This document shows positions 23,209-33,741 of a DNA stretch of 64,000 nucleotides, piece by piece. The notes beneath the pieces were generated by a model. The model did no database searches, had not been told where the DNA came from, and was given only the letters and a program-made list of their open reading frames with translations. Positions within the stretch are counted from its first letter, which is position 1; the number at the start of each line of letters is the position of its first letter. The DNA comes from Bisporella sp. PMI_857 (lineage: Eukaryota; Ascomycota; Leotiomycetes; Helotiales; Helotiaceae). The stretch is from contig JAJSPD010000007.1 in the NCBI GenBank assembly GCA_021307315.1, positions 558,001 through 622,000 of the forward strand, in the 5' to 3' direction. The translations under genes and the position numbers were made by a program.

Positions 23209-24253
23209 TCACAACGGCTTCCGCCCAGTAACCCACTTCACCTTCGGGGTGTAACCTTTCGTTTTCATCTCGACCACCAGCCTTTCCAACCACGAGAAGT
23301 ACTCCTCCGCAGTTTTGGCTACACCTGGTATTCCGTCCTCTGCTAAGATAGGTCAAGGTCATAATCAACTAGCTAGTGTGGAGAAACTGACCTTTCATTT
23401 GATGGGCCAAGTGACGGAAGCTCTCTGGAAGGAGTTCTGCGGTCCAGATCCTATCTTCTTCCCGTTTTGATGTGATACCATACCCAAGATCATAGGATAT
23501 GACCTCAATATCCTGGATTCCCTCTGCTTCTAACAAGCTCCCGAGCCGACTCCAGATGTGAAGGTCCAATCCAGCGGATTCGCATGACCATGTCTGGACG
23601 AGGTTCAGCTTTTTCTGCTCGGGCAGGTCGTCAGGTACGTGGTCTAGTATCCATTGGGCCTCAACTATTTGTATTTTACCGCCGGGCTTCACTGCATCAA
23701 CCAGGTTGTGTACAACACTCTGCCATTCGGACTTTTGTATTCCCCACACAAGCCAGCGTTGATGCACCAAGTCGAAGTAGTTCTTCCAACCCCAGGATTC
23801 GGGAAACGGGGTACGGATATCATGGGCACGCAGATCAAGCGATGCATGACGTTGGAACAAGCTCTCCCCAAGGTCAACCCCGTAAACATTAAGATTCCCA
23901 GCATGTGCCTTGTTCAAGTCCACAAGCCATGTACCTATGGCAACATCTCGTCAGTGTGCCACACCACTGATGTGCATACTTTTTAAAATATATATGGCAT
24001 GTAAGACCTCACGTAGGAAGATTGACTTACCATCCGCGCATCCTGAGTCTAAGACCTTCGCTCCACGTAGTAGCTGATCAATTATTTGTTTGCCATCACA
24101 GGCTGTCTTGATGAATTCATGCTGTCTTTGCAATCTTTCAATCTCAACATTATTATGAGGGAGAAGATAGATTCCTTCACTCCCACTAAATGGAGTTTCA
24201 GAGATTCCAGTCGAATGTGAAGCAGACACAGTCTCGACGTCAACCGCAGCCAT
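23209..24253 (-). CDS. SAM-dependent methyltransferase (class I, secondary-metabolism type)
   Basis: Three exons (24253-24031, 23934-23392, 23342-23209) encode about 299 aa. Motif I, VLDSGCADG-TWLVDL (68-80), is split by the first intron after the Asp codon and is restored by the join. The acidic end of strand 2 is YGVDLGESLF, and KNYFDLVHQRWLVWG is the post-I region. VKPGGKIQIVEAQW is motif III. It transfers a methyl group from SAM to an O, N or C acceptor. Fungal relatives (UbiE/LaeA-fold, PF13489-like) are common in metabolite clusters. The first 24 aa are unstructured and no targeting signal is seen. It diverges from the unknown 478-aa gene over a 730 bp region carrying a tandem repeat, which suggests shared control. 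The substrate is unknown. Confidence 0.9.
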
Positions 24254-24985
24254 GATGAAGATGTATGAGAGAAAGAGATTGTGTTCGAGCAAGAAAGAAA
24301 TCCCAAACTTTGTTCCTCAGATAAGATAGATGCTAACTTGAATGCCCCTAGATAGGAGTTCACGAGAATAGAATGCTCCTCGGATTCGGGACGAGTCATA
24401 CTGCCCCCACGTATGCGGGAGACCCTTGCTTGCATATGCATGGTTTCCTCGTGGGAGTGCACGTTCACCTCCGTCCTCCGGTACACGATCTCCGCTGTAC
24501 GCCAACTCCGGAGCGTGAGAGTTACATCACATGAATAGACTGCTTATGGCTGCAGCGGACCCTTTCCTCATTACTACTTTTCCTTGCTGTTACCTCTTTT
24601 TTGAATGTCCAAAAAAAAAACCCCCCCCATTCATCGACGAGGCCCTGTATTATTTGTCCCCTGCAAAGATAAGCCAGGAAGTAATAGCACTTTGCGCTAG
24701 GTAGTGCACGAGGTTATTCCGCTGAGCACTTTGCACTAGGTAGTGTACGAGGTTATTCCGCTGAGGGATACCGGGGCAACGCGTTGTAACGACTCATGAT
24801 CATCAGAGATAGTACCATTCGTTCTGGAATTCTGGTGAGTTTTCTTTTATCTACAGACCTGACTTGCCAGGTATGATCCTGTTCCCTGATAACTTCAAAA
24901 TTGACCCATCGTACTAAAAACCTAACCTTGATAGGCTCAGCTATCAGCATTCTCCCAAGTACGATCTCACCATATCATAACAGTT
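24254..24985. promoter_or_regulatory. Bidirectional promoter of methyltransferase and unknown gene
   Basis: 732 bp between divergent start codons. It contains homopolymers (A9 then C8-9 near 24610-24630) and two adjacent 39 bp direct repeats at 24686-24763. The pair is a plausible binding site for the local zinc-finger regulator (inference). Confidence 0.5.
24686..24763 (+). repeat. Two tandem 39 bp repeats
   Basis: Units 24686-24724 and 24725-24763 start AGCACTTTGC and end TTATTCCGCTG. They differ at only two positions, both G/A or C/T transitions. Confidence 0.9.
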
Positions 24986-26422
24986 ATGTCACCATCGTTC
25001 CACAATGAGCATGGTGCGAAGGCTATCGTCGATGTATTGAACAACTATAGCGTCGCACCCCAAGCAGATAGTGGGAACGGGTCTAAGCATCTTCAGAACG
25101 CGCAATGGCACATACCAGCCGGCACATACACCCCACGACAGATCGTTCAAAGCTGTTCTCCTCTCCTTGAAGCTGTGCTCTATCACCTGGGTCCGGACCG
25201 CCCGGGTGAACCGGCGCGAGAGCTATTGCTAGGGAACCTGGCTTCAAACCTGCGAATCGACACGAGGGAGTCAACTTTGCGGCTCCCTGATGTAGCAGGA
25301 GATGCCGGACGCAAAGAGATTGCCAACCAGGCCATAAAAATTGGCAAAACAATCGTGCAATACGCGCGTGAAGTGAAGCACCCTGAGTTCGACAAGAGCC
25401 TAGATATTCGCAGCCCTTGTGAGGGGCATCTCCTTAACCATGCCGTGGTGGGGCTCATCTTTGGACCCCGAAGCCAACGGCATCTCATGCAGCTGTACAA
25501 CGAGTATCTCCACCAGATGGTGCTCCTCCGCGATGCGTTACTGCCATTCGAGAACTACGAAGAGGTGATCATTCCGCTCTCTGGAAAGACGGGACGTAAT
25601 CTTGGGCTGAGAGGCACCCAACAATCGCGCACCGCTTTCATAGGAGAGTTGATGACACGAAGCATTTCCCAAAACTCTGTCTTTCAGGTTGCTCGTTCTC
25701 TCTTAGCACCTAAGCTTTCTTCAAATGGAGGTTACGCATTTCAATATACGCATGGTTCGGTGCTGCCGGCCCTCGTTGCGGGAGGCAATTCCTTCCGGCT
25801 CCTTCGCTATCTCCCATTCAAGCTAGACAAAACGGCTTCGGAAGTTCTATTCGACTATGAGCACGAGGACTACTTCAGCGCTCCCAAATCTGAAATCGCC
25901 TCAGAGGTGAGCATCCAGTCGCCTCAATCGTGGTCGCAAGAAGCGCTGCGTGATCTATCATCCGCCGAGCTCTCAAGCTACAGCCTCGCGGCTGAGAAAT
26001 CCAGGGACCCAGAACGCGCCAGCATCAGCCTCCTCCAGCTGAGGCTCGAGTTCGACAATGGTGTCTGCGCGGCAGTCGATCTGGGACAGATTGCCCGCGG
26101 TAAGAGATACGCATACACGGCCTCTTCGTCTCCCGGCCTTCAACCTTCCCGAACATCATCCTCTCTAGGCTTTTCCGTGCCGAGCTATCTCCATAGCCCC
26201 ATCGACATTCTGACGAAATCCGGCAGCGGCCTTGCTGTCTCCAAGAGAGCCGGCATCCATCTGATTCCGACGCGAGATTCTATCGTCAAATTGGCGTTGC
26301 TTGGCAAGATTTATCCAGAGAACACCGTGATCTTAAATCCTGGCCAGAATCCGCAGGTTGTGGAGGAGACGGGCAAGAGCTTTTCGGATTCTGCTAAGTT
26401 TGTGATTTACGATCAGAATTAA
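24986..26422 (+). CDS. Uncharacterised 478-aa protein, cluster-associated
   Basis: Intron-free open frame of 478 codons beginning MSPSFHNEHGAKAIVDVLNN. I do not recognise the family. There is no signal peptide or clear membrane helix, and no P-loop, adenylation, Rossmann, zinc or metal-ligand motif that I can name. Stretches that look conserved-protein-like are GPRSQRHLMQLYNEY, EVIIPLSGKTGRNLGLRG and ENTVILNPGQNPQVVEETG. Its codons are richer in G/C third positions than neighbouring genes, and the intergenic DNA around it is AT-rich. The divergent methyltransferase and the convergent 2-oxoglutarate dioxygenase downstream suggest a biosynthetic role. The lack of introns in an intron-rich region, plus the base bias, could reflect transfer or strong selection. 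It is a clear candidate for the missing scaffold enzyme, but that is inference only. Confidence 0.85.
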   Translation: MSPSFHNEHGAKAIVDVLNNYSVAPQADSGNGSKHLQNAQWHIPAGTYTPRQIVQSCSPLLEAVLYHLGPDRPGEPARELLLGNLASNLRIDTRESTLRLPDVAGDAGRKEIANQAIKIGKTIVQYAREVKHPEFDKSLDIRSPCEGHLLNHAVVGLIFGPRSQRHLMQLYNEYLHQMVLLRDALLPFENYEEVIIPLSGKTGRNLGLRGTQQSRTAFIGELMTRSISQNSVFQVARSLLAPKLSSNGGYAFQYTHGSVLPALVAGGNSFRLLRYLPFKLDKTASEVLFDYEHEDYFSAPKSEIASEVSIQSPQSWSQEALRDLSSAELSSYSLAAEKSRDPERASISLLQLRLEFDNGVCAAVDLGQIARGKRYAYTASSSPGLQPSRTSSSLGFSVPSYLHSPIDILTKSGSGLAVSKRAGIHLIPTRDSIVKLALLGKIYPENTVILNPGQNPQVVEETGKSFSDSAKFVIYDQN

Positions 26423-26661
26423 GATGGGTTGTTAGAAGAGCTGTAAGTAGGTGCGCGAAACATGTTTATATAAATTTGCCGATTTTCTGTGCCAAACATG
26501 TTTTCACTACCATTTTGTGTGATTTGTTGCCTAAAGATCATACTCGATCGACGTTTGTATAACTTAGCCTACGAGAGATGTGGCTTTACTAGAACTGCAG
26601 ACATTTCTCTGAAACCAAATATCCTTTAATTCCTCCATTCTACACAACTAACTTACTTCAC

Positions 26662-27706
26662 CTAAGTCCTCAAACTGTGCCCGGCAACATGCAGCTGGGT
26701 GACTCTAGCCTTAACATGCTCCCCAGCAACAACCTCCTCATACCTTGCCGGGTTTTTCTCGCTTACGCATCGGTCGAGAGGTTTGATTCTCAAGTCCGGA
26801 TTGAAATGCCCAAACAACGCCACAGAGTACCGATCCGGAATGACTCCATCGCCTGGTTTGGATGGCGGCTCGATGACACGATGCTCTGTGCTCCTCAGCT
26901 GGCCGTTAAAAAGCCTCGAAAGCAAATCGCCAACTAATCCCACGGTGGTTAGCGATCCAGCATAAAGCCATCGGGGAAATAGAGGAGAACATACTGTTAA
27001 CGATCGAGCAATCTTCTAATCTCGGAGCATATTGCCACTCCCCATTTTGATCTCTGACCTGCAACCCCTCACCTCCATCATTGAAGAGGAGCGTTATGGC
27101 CCCATAGTCCGTATGCGTCGCGCATCTCGTACGCTCCGCCAAGGTCTCTCTCCCCGCTGCTGGGTACCAAAGCATCGTACAGAAATGATTCCGCTCGCTC
27201 ACAAACGGCGCGAACAGACCTGTATCCTCCCCAAGCGCTTCAGCAAGCACCCCCAACAACGTCTCGATAACCTTGGTGCCTGCTGCAAAAAACTCCAGCA
27301 GGTCCTTCTTCATCTGCTGATCCTCGGCCGGCCACTGATTTGGCTTCTCCGGATTGTCATCGCGATATATGCCGAAAAACTCCTTCAGGTCACTTGTTGC
27401 GGGATTCTTGCTCCGCTTCGCAGGCGAGGACCATCCCTGGCTCGGGCCACCGGGTCGGGCCGCGGAACCTAGAACGGTCTCTTTGTAGGAGTCAGGCTTA
27501 GCGAAGAAGGTTTTGGCGTGCGCGAAGAGGGTATTGACGAAGGATTGGGTGACGATAGGATGTTTAAGGTAGATGAATCCTCTTTCTTGTAAAGCCTTGA
27601 ACAGAGCGGACTTCTCAGTCTTGGAGATAGCGTTGATCAGAGGGTCATTAGTGGGGTTCGGAGCGGTGATTTTGGCATAGTCGATTATTGGAAGAGAAGT
27701 TGCCAT
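26662..27706 (-). CDS. 2-oxoglutarate/Fe(II)-dependent dioxygenase (isopenicillin-N-synthase-like fold)
   Basis: Two exons, 27706-26995 and 26933-26662, with a 61 bp GTATGT..TAG intron, encode about 327 aa. The N-terminal DIOX_N part opens LPIIDYAKI and includes RGFIYLKHP. The double-stranded beta-helix has the iron ligands H198-x-D200 (ATHTDYG) and H255 (STEHRVIEP), and the 2-oxoglutarate anchor R272-x-S274 (DRYSVALFGHFNP). These are all of the expected active-site residues, so it should be an active hydroxylase, desaturase or ring-forming oxygenase. The intron join IVN-IGDLLSRLFNG matches the family. It is cytosolic, with no signal. It converges on the 478-aa unknown gene across 240 bp. Confidence 0.93.
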
Positions 27707-29417
27707 AGTTGAGGGTAGATAGCTTAAAGTTGAGGAGAATTGACGTATTTTCTGTTTTTAGAAGATGCGTTAAGTCTCGATCTCCTATGGCACAGATAAT
27801 ATGACTGTACGGAGCTACCTATAAAATAGTGTATATAGTGAAATATGCCCGTCTGTATCATTCAAACGTATTGTACAAGCATCCAAAGTTAAATTGCCGA
27901 AGGAACAGCCCGCCATAAGGAGTAGCATCACTTTTAGAGCGCTTCACGGAGTTCCTAGGATTGTAGCCGTCTGACGGATTTGCTTTGAGAGCGGAGCCCG
28001 AACCTAGTGATATCGATAGCCACATCCCGGTAGCACAACCTTATGCGATGTCGCAATTAAGCCACAAATTCTGCAATCACACATACGAATATATGCTTGG
28101 CCACATGGATAGTGACTCCGAAACTTAAAAGATGCAAAATGAGTTAGTAAATTCTGATGCTTACTTCAAACCTTGACCATTCAGAAGGGGCTGCTTTCGA
28201 TGCAACCAAAGCACGTTCTTAAAGCAATGCTTATCTTTGAAGCTACAAATCCAGTCAATCGGTCCGTAAATATGCTCTTCTCCTTGATAGAGTTGGCTGA
28301 CAAGGTACGGAAGCAAAATAAGGTTTAGTATACCGTTGATATGTCGCGAAGTTCCTGTTGGTTCCTTCCTAAAACTGTGCAATCAGAAAACCATCGCGCC
28401 ATACTTCTTAAACTTTAAAATATTAGTGGACTAAACTTAAGGACTTTCTATATTGTCCTTTTGTAACGGCTTGTAAGTTGCAAACGGCAAATACCGTACA
28501 CCTATTGGTATTGCCAGGATTATTCACACTTGACGAAGATTTCTCCACTGTGACTTGTTTGGGCCTGTATCACAGTAATCAAGCCCTTCGTGTAGGATTT
28601 CCCCGTAGTATTATAATCGTAGACTACCTGAAACGCGATCTCACCGCTGATCTTTCTGCTTCGAGGGTAATAGTGGCAGCTTCTAAGCCTTTCGAGATGT
28701 CTCCTTTATATTGGCAGTTCCCTATAATTCCCAGGTCATACTTATGAACTTAATGAGAGCCCTAGTTATGAACCAATAAGAGTAGACTTGCGTGTTGCCG
28801 TTGCCAAGAATAAGGCAATACCTCAATTTAAAGTTCAGCCCCCCAAAAACGCCACAGCGTTACATACAGATCATATACAGTACCGAAATTCATCCAGCTT
28901 ACCGTCTTTCCTCTGTACATCCGCTATCGCTTTGTCAGCTCGCCACTAGCGCCTTGCTCAAGAGTGACCAATTAGAACATCTAGGAAAAGTACCACTCAG
29001 ACTTTGATTGGTTACTGAATCCCTGCCTCCTACTACCAAAGCGATCGGGTAGTATATCGTATCTACCCTAGCCGTGAGATCTCGTTCCTCAACTCCGGCT
29101 GACATTTGCAAAAGGCTCCGCTGTAGAAATCGTGGAGGAACATGGAATAATGCCTTGGCCTAGCCTCAGACAGTATGCAGAGCACAATAATGTTCTCAAT
29201 AACACAAGTGAAGGCAGAATGCAACACTGCACTTTGCGTAACAGTGGAACCATGAAGCGGACAAGAGGAGCAGAACGAAATAAATGCTATGGCTATACTG
29301 TCGGCCCCCGTAATGTTTTTCTTTCGGGTTGACTTCATAATAACTGGGAAACACAACATGCAAAAGACATAAATCAGCTAGAGAACAAGCACTGTACCAA
29401 TTTCAAGAATAATAATC
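27707..29417. other. Gene-poor interval with a decayed repeat
   Basis: About 1.7 kb between the dioxygenase and the ligase. No intact gene is seen. A stretch near 28480-28570 encodes VHLLV..G-TLD--FST, and a similar, transition-diverged stretch lies at 58300-58380, so it is probably an old dispersed element. The open frames at 28161-28382 (-) and 28792-29007 (+) are not supported. Confidence 0.4.
28478..28575 (+). repeat. Decayed dispersed repeat, copy 1
   Basis: Resembles 58304-58400 at both DNA and translated level (VHLLV.LPGLFTLDEDFST here against VHLLVSLGLLTLDKGFST there). Many differences are C/T or G/A, as expected after repeat-induced point mutation. Confidence 0.45.
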
Positions 29418-31132
29418 ATGGTTTTTCAATCTAAGTTGGCTAAGCTCGAAAAGCCTCACCAAGATGTATTCAACTACATCTTTACTCACCGTAAAGCATA
29501 TGACTCAAACCGAGTTCTGTACCGAACAGACGATGGCCAAGAGACATTGACCCTCCATGAGCTCGAAGAAAAAAGCCGCCAATTCGCTTATGGTCTCGTT
29601 ACTCGATATGGGATTCAACCTCAAGACTCTGTTGCGATATTAGCTGGAGATAGTGTAAAGTTACAAGAGAGCCTCAAGTATAGTAAACATGACTGATTTA
29701 ATAACAGATCGCATACCCCATAGCATATTTCGGAATCCTGGCCGCGGGAGCAACAGTGCAGCTCATACCAATTCAAGCAGAACTGACACCATCTGAAGTA
29801 TCTTCTCGTCTAGTCCAAGGAGAAGCAAAACTTCTCATCACGGATAGTGAAAATATCATTACCGCCAAAAAGGCTACCTTGAGCCTAGCTATTCCATTCC
29901 TAGTCCAAGATTGCTCTTGTTCAAATCATTCGCTTTTCAGTCTGGCCAGCCCTAAGTACGATGGCTTTAAGCTGCGCACTGAGGCTGGTGCTGCCTCGTA
30001 TCCAGCATTCATTAACCGTACGAGCGGGTCAACTGGCAAAATGAAATCTGTCATTACAACACATGCCCATTTTATTGCTTCGCTGGAAGCAACCTTGCTT
30101 ACGGTCCCCTCCAACACAGACGGCGACAAGGATGTCTGGCTTTCCACTTTGTCTCTCGGATTTTTCATCAATGCCAAGTTGCACATGGGATTGAATATAC
30201 TGCTTGGGATCCCAGTTGTACTGATGAAAGTGCCATTCAGCTCTAGATATTTAGATGTGATAGAGAAACACAGGGTTACTTTTCTCTTTTTGCCTCCTCC
30301 GGTGGCATCAGGCATCGCGAAGAACAAGACTTTATCGAGCCCTGGAGTTGATGTTAGTAGTATTAAGTGGCTTCTTACGGCAGGAGCCCCAATGCACATC
30401 GGGCTACGCCAAGCCGTGACATCCAAGTTGAATGACGTGCATTTGACAATGGAATGGGCCTCCTCAGAGACTCTGCTCATAGCTATAGAACTAGAGGGGC
30501 GAGAAGCGGTTCCTGGCTCAAGTGGCACTCTTGTGAACGGGATGGAAGCAAAAGTAGTTGACCTGGCTACTGGCCAAGAACTTGGCCCCAACCAGAAAGG
30601 GGAAATCTGGGTACGCAACCAAGCTGCCCCTTACGCCGGATACAAATCAAATGACTTGGCAAACCAAGAAGCATTCGACCGAGAGGGCTGGTTTCATAGT
30701 GGAGATTTCGGCTATCTTGATGAGGACTGTAATGTATTCATTACGGATCGTCTCAAGGAATTGATACGTGTTGGCGGCGGATATGGCGTTCACGTTTCAG
30801 CAACAGAAATAGAAGCTATTCTCTTCGAGCATCCTGCGGTTGCACAAGTGGTGGTCACAGCAATCCCAGACCCAGACACCACAATTGACCTCCCTACTGC
30901 CTTTATTGTCCTGAAGCCAGAACAGGACAAGGACCGAATCTCTGCTCTCGCTAGTATTGAGGCCTGGGCTGAAAGAAAGCTGGCAGGGTTACAGCGGCTT
31001 GCGGGCGGAATAATTTTCCTTCCCAGGTTCCCACTGGTCGGATTCAAGGTCAACCGTAGAGCTTTGAAATCAATGATCGAACCTGGGGTGATCAATGCTG
31101 GAACTCTGAGATACATCGAAGTTGCGGACTGA
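29418..31132 (+). CDS. AMP-dependent acyl/aryl-CoA ligase (4-coumarate-CoA ligase-like, ANL superfamily)
   Basis: Two exons, 29418-29654 and 29708-31132, encode about 553 aa. The join ILAGDS-IAYPIAYFGILAAGA is family-typical. Adenylation motifs: A3 NRTSGSTGKMKSV, A5 region MEWASSETLL (normally aromatic-Gly-x-(T/S)-E), A7 GWFHSGDFGYLDED with the ribose-binding Asp, A8 ITDRLKELIRVGG and A10 VGFKVNRRAL with the catalytic Lys. It should activate a carboxylic acid, plausibly aromatic, as acyl-AMP and then CoA thioester. No carrier or reductase domain follows, so it is a stand-alone ligase. The hinge after A8 (GGGYGVHVSATEIE) looks about three residues longer than usual. No PTS1 peroxisomal tail is seen (it ends VAD). 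It is co-oriented with the DAHP synthase 1 kb downstream. Confidence 0.9.
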
Positions 31133-32097
31133 AATTGGTTGAACTGACCTCCGAGATCAGATGAATTATCATTACATATAATTTTCCTCATATAGTTGAG
31201 TAAGCACATATATATTCAGGAGTGGAATTTCATAGTCCCAATGCCAAACAATTGCAACTCTAGAGCTTAGATAACCACGTATATAATTTCTGTCGTGAAG
31301 AAACAAGATGCGATACCTATCTCACACACACGCACACTCTGACTGTGCGATGCAGCATAAGGTAACGCTTATCAAGAATACTCGCTCACCTTGAGCGAAG
31401 AAATTCGCACATTTGCTACGTTCTGTTTTGATAAAATGGTAGCATTTAGTAATTGTTCCATCTCAAGACATGAAACTGATAGCGTCCCAACTTTGAGGCA
31501 CACAAGGTGTAACTTTCCTAGACCTAGACTTGTGGCTCCACGAGTTCCATATTCATCCTCGCAAAAGTAATGTCGACTGGAAATCCCGTTGAGCAGTTTA
31601 GCATCGGTGTGAGCACTCAATGGAGATTTCCGGTCCCATAGGGTTTAGCAATGGCCATGTAGGACGAAACTCTCTGGGGTTTAGTTGAATCTAATTCCCT
31701 GCCTAGTCACTTGCATTTGTAAGAGCGCCTCCGGGTTGCATTACGCAGGGGAGGAATTTCGGAGATCGGAGACTATACGTTTGGACCTATGCCAAACATC
31801 CGGAGATGGGTGAGTAGCGTTGAGGCGGAAGCAACCTAAGACAGATGCCGATTGTTGAATATTGACCTGGATTAAACACCAACCACTGCCAAGCCCCGAA
31901 TAAAGCAATGTACGGATGCAAGGGTCTCTTATTTGAAAGACCTTTTCTGTGGCTCCATCCTGAATTAAAAGTATTCTTCGGTGGGTTTCTTTTTGATAGA
32001 AGTGATTCAACACGCCTAGAAAAGATTCTTACTCTACGATCCGTAGGACGCTAGTAAACTTTATTTCAACGACTGAGAACTGTTGCTATTGAACAAG
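31133..32097. other. Intergenic between ligase and DAHP synthase
   Basis: About 960 bp, no gene seen. Presumed terminator of the ligase gene and promoter of the DAHP synthase gene. Confidence 0.4.
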
Positions 32098-33471
32098 ATG
32101 AAATCGCCAGCAAATTCAGGTACCTCAGTGTGCGAGTACACTGAGTCGAGATGGTCGAAAGACTCTTGGCGTAGTAAGCCTATCAGTCAAGATATTATCT
32201 ACCCAGACCTTTTGAAACTTGAATTTGTCGCCTCACAAATTCGCGCGCTGCCGAGTTTGGTCTCGCCAGGGGCAATAGAAGACGCCAGAGCACGGCTAGA
32301 GGAAGCAGCGAAAGGCAATGCATTCGTTATTCAGGGTGGAGATTGTGCAGAGAGTTTCGATGATGTCCGTGGAGACATTATACGGCTGAAAAGAACACTT
32401 CTGAGCAGACAGCGTCAAGTCCTCGAGGAGTGTTTCCATAAACCTGTTATTGAGATTGCTCGTATCGCTGGGCAATACGCCAAACCAAGATCTCAGAAAT
32501 TCGAAGTTTTGTCCGATGGCTCGGTCATAACCCCATTCAAAGGGCACAACATAAATTCGCCAGACACGCAGGCGAGGACCCCTGACCCAAGGCGCTTACT
32601 TGTGGGCTACCACCTAGCGGCAACAACATTGGAGCTTATTCGCATGATCGAAATGGAAAAATTAGACCCACATCTTTCCGCAACAAAGTCTAATTCAGGA
32701 TACAAGCCGTCTCAAAGCATATACACTTCTCATGAAGCACTCAATCTCCACTTAGAAGCCGCATCAACCAAAGGGGTCTACAACATCTCAGCTGAATTCC
32801 TTTGGATTGGTGAGCGAACACGTGCCATCGATGGAGCACACGTTGAATACATGCGAGGGTTAAGAAACCCAATTGGCGTCAAGGTTGGGCCTACTGCAAG
32901 CGCAACCGGGCTCGTCGATCTCATGAATATCCTAAATCCCCGAAAAGAAATCGGGAAGGTGACGCTAATCACCCGGCTGGGCGAAGCATGCGTGGAGCTG
33001 GTTCTACCACCATTGGTTGAAGCTGTGAAACGCAGTGGTCACCAGCCATTGTGGATGTGCGATCCTTGCCATGGAAACACCATCTTGACACCAAGTGGAA
33101 CTAAAACCAGACTTGTAGCGACATTAGTCTCCGAAATACAAAAAACTTATGCCGTCCATCAACACTGTGGTTCTTTCTTAGGAGGGCTGCACCTCGAACA
33201 GACCGGAGAAGACGTAACAGAGTGTCTTGATGTCGATAACGCTCTTGTCGTGGCTGGCTCAACCACTTTCCCACGCTACAAGTCGCTCTGTGATCCGCGA
33301 TTGGCTGCTGACCAAGCAATGAAAGTGGTCCAAGATTTTTCCAACTTCGTCCAAGAATTCGAGAAGATTATTCCAATCCATCATCAACGTCATGAGAGCA
33401 ATGTCGAGCGTCTGGACTTGGAAAATACCCAGAATGTCCCAAACCAGCTGGGAGTGGCAGTGGCAGCTTGA
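32098..33471 (+). CDS. Type II 3-deoxy-7-phosphoheptulonate (DAHP) synthase
   Basis: Intron-free, 457 aa, the usual length for the plant/microbial type II family. The enzyme condenses phosphoenolpyruvate with erythrose-4-phosphate, the first step of the shikimate pathway. Signatures: FVIQGGDCAESFDD with the metal-ligand Cys, IARIAGQYAKPRS, SHEALNLHLEAA, WIGERTR, GVKVGPTA, LITRLGEACVELVLPPL and WMCDPCHGNTI with the metal His. The N-terminus lacks a clear organellar signal. A stand-alone copy next to an aryl-CoA-ligase-like gene and a regulator, rather than an AROM-type gene, suggests a dedicated precursor supply for a cluster, possibly insensitive to normal feedback (inference). Start: the ATG at 32098; the in-frame TTG five codons earlier is ignored. 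Confidence 0.95.
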   Translation: MKSPANSGTSVCEYTESRWSKDSWRSKPISQDIIYPDLLKLEFVASQIRALPSLVSPGAIEDARARLEEAAKGNAFVIQGGDCAESFDDVRGDIIRLKRTLLSRQRQVLEECFHKPVIEIARIAGQYAKPRSQKFEVLSDGSVITPFKGHNINSPDTQARTPDPRRLLVGYHLAATTLELIRMIEMEKLDPHLSATKSNSGYKPSQSIYTSHEALNLHLEAASTKGVYNISAEFLWIGERTRAIDGAHVEYMRGLRNPIGVKVGPTASATGLVDLMNILNPRKEIGKVTLITRLGEACVELVLPPLVEAVKRSGHQPLWMCDPCHGNTILTPSGTKTRLVATLVSEIQKTYAVHQHCGSFLGGLHLEQTGEDVTECLDVDNALVVAGSTTFPRYKSLCDPRLAADQAMKVVQDFSNFVQEFEKIIPIHHQRHESNVERLDLENTQNVPNQLGVAVAA

Positions 33472-33741
33472 AAGCCACAAGATTATGGATTAAACATGAG
33501 AGCTCGAGGCATGTTAGAGCAGAAGAATAATCTACCATAGTTAACGTCATAAAAAAAAGTGCAGTCTGAGAACGGGGTGTATGCAATGTTGGCGAGATAT
33601 GACGAGAAATTTGGTTGTCTTAGATAGGGAATATTAGTATGTGCCGCAGTATAATCGTCTCGTAACTCAAGCGACACTTTGGGGTTGTATCGTGATGCAT
33701 TAAGCATATGGCTGTGGTCTTCCATTTTCCAAAGAGACTCC

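Noticed and set aside
25083..25500. Two overlapping minus-strand open frames
   Set aside because: Antisense shadows of the 478-aa gene, caused by its G/C-rich third positions.
29926..30618. 230-codon minus-strand open frame
   Set aside because: Antisense to the adenylating enzyme, which shows clear A3-A7 motifs on the plus strand.
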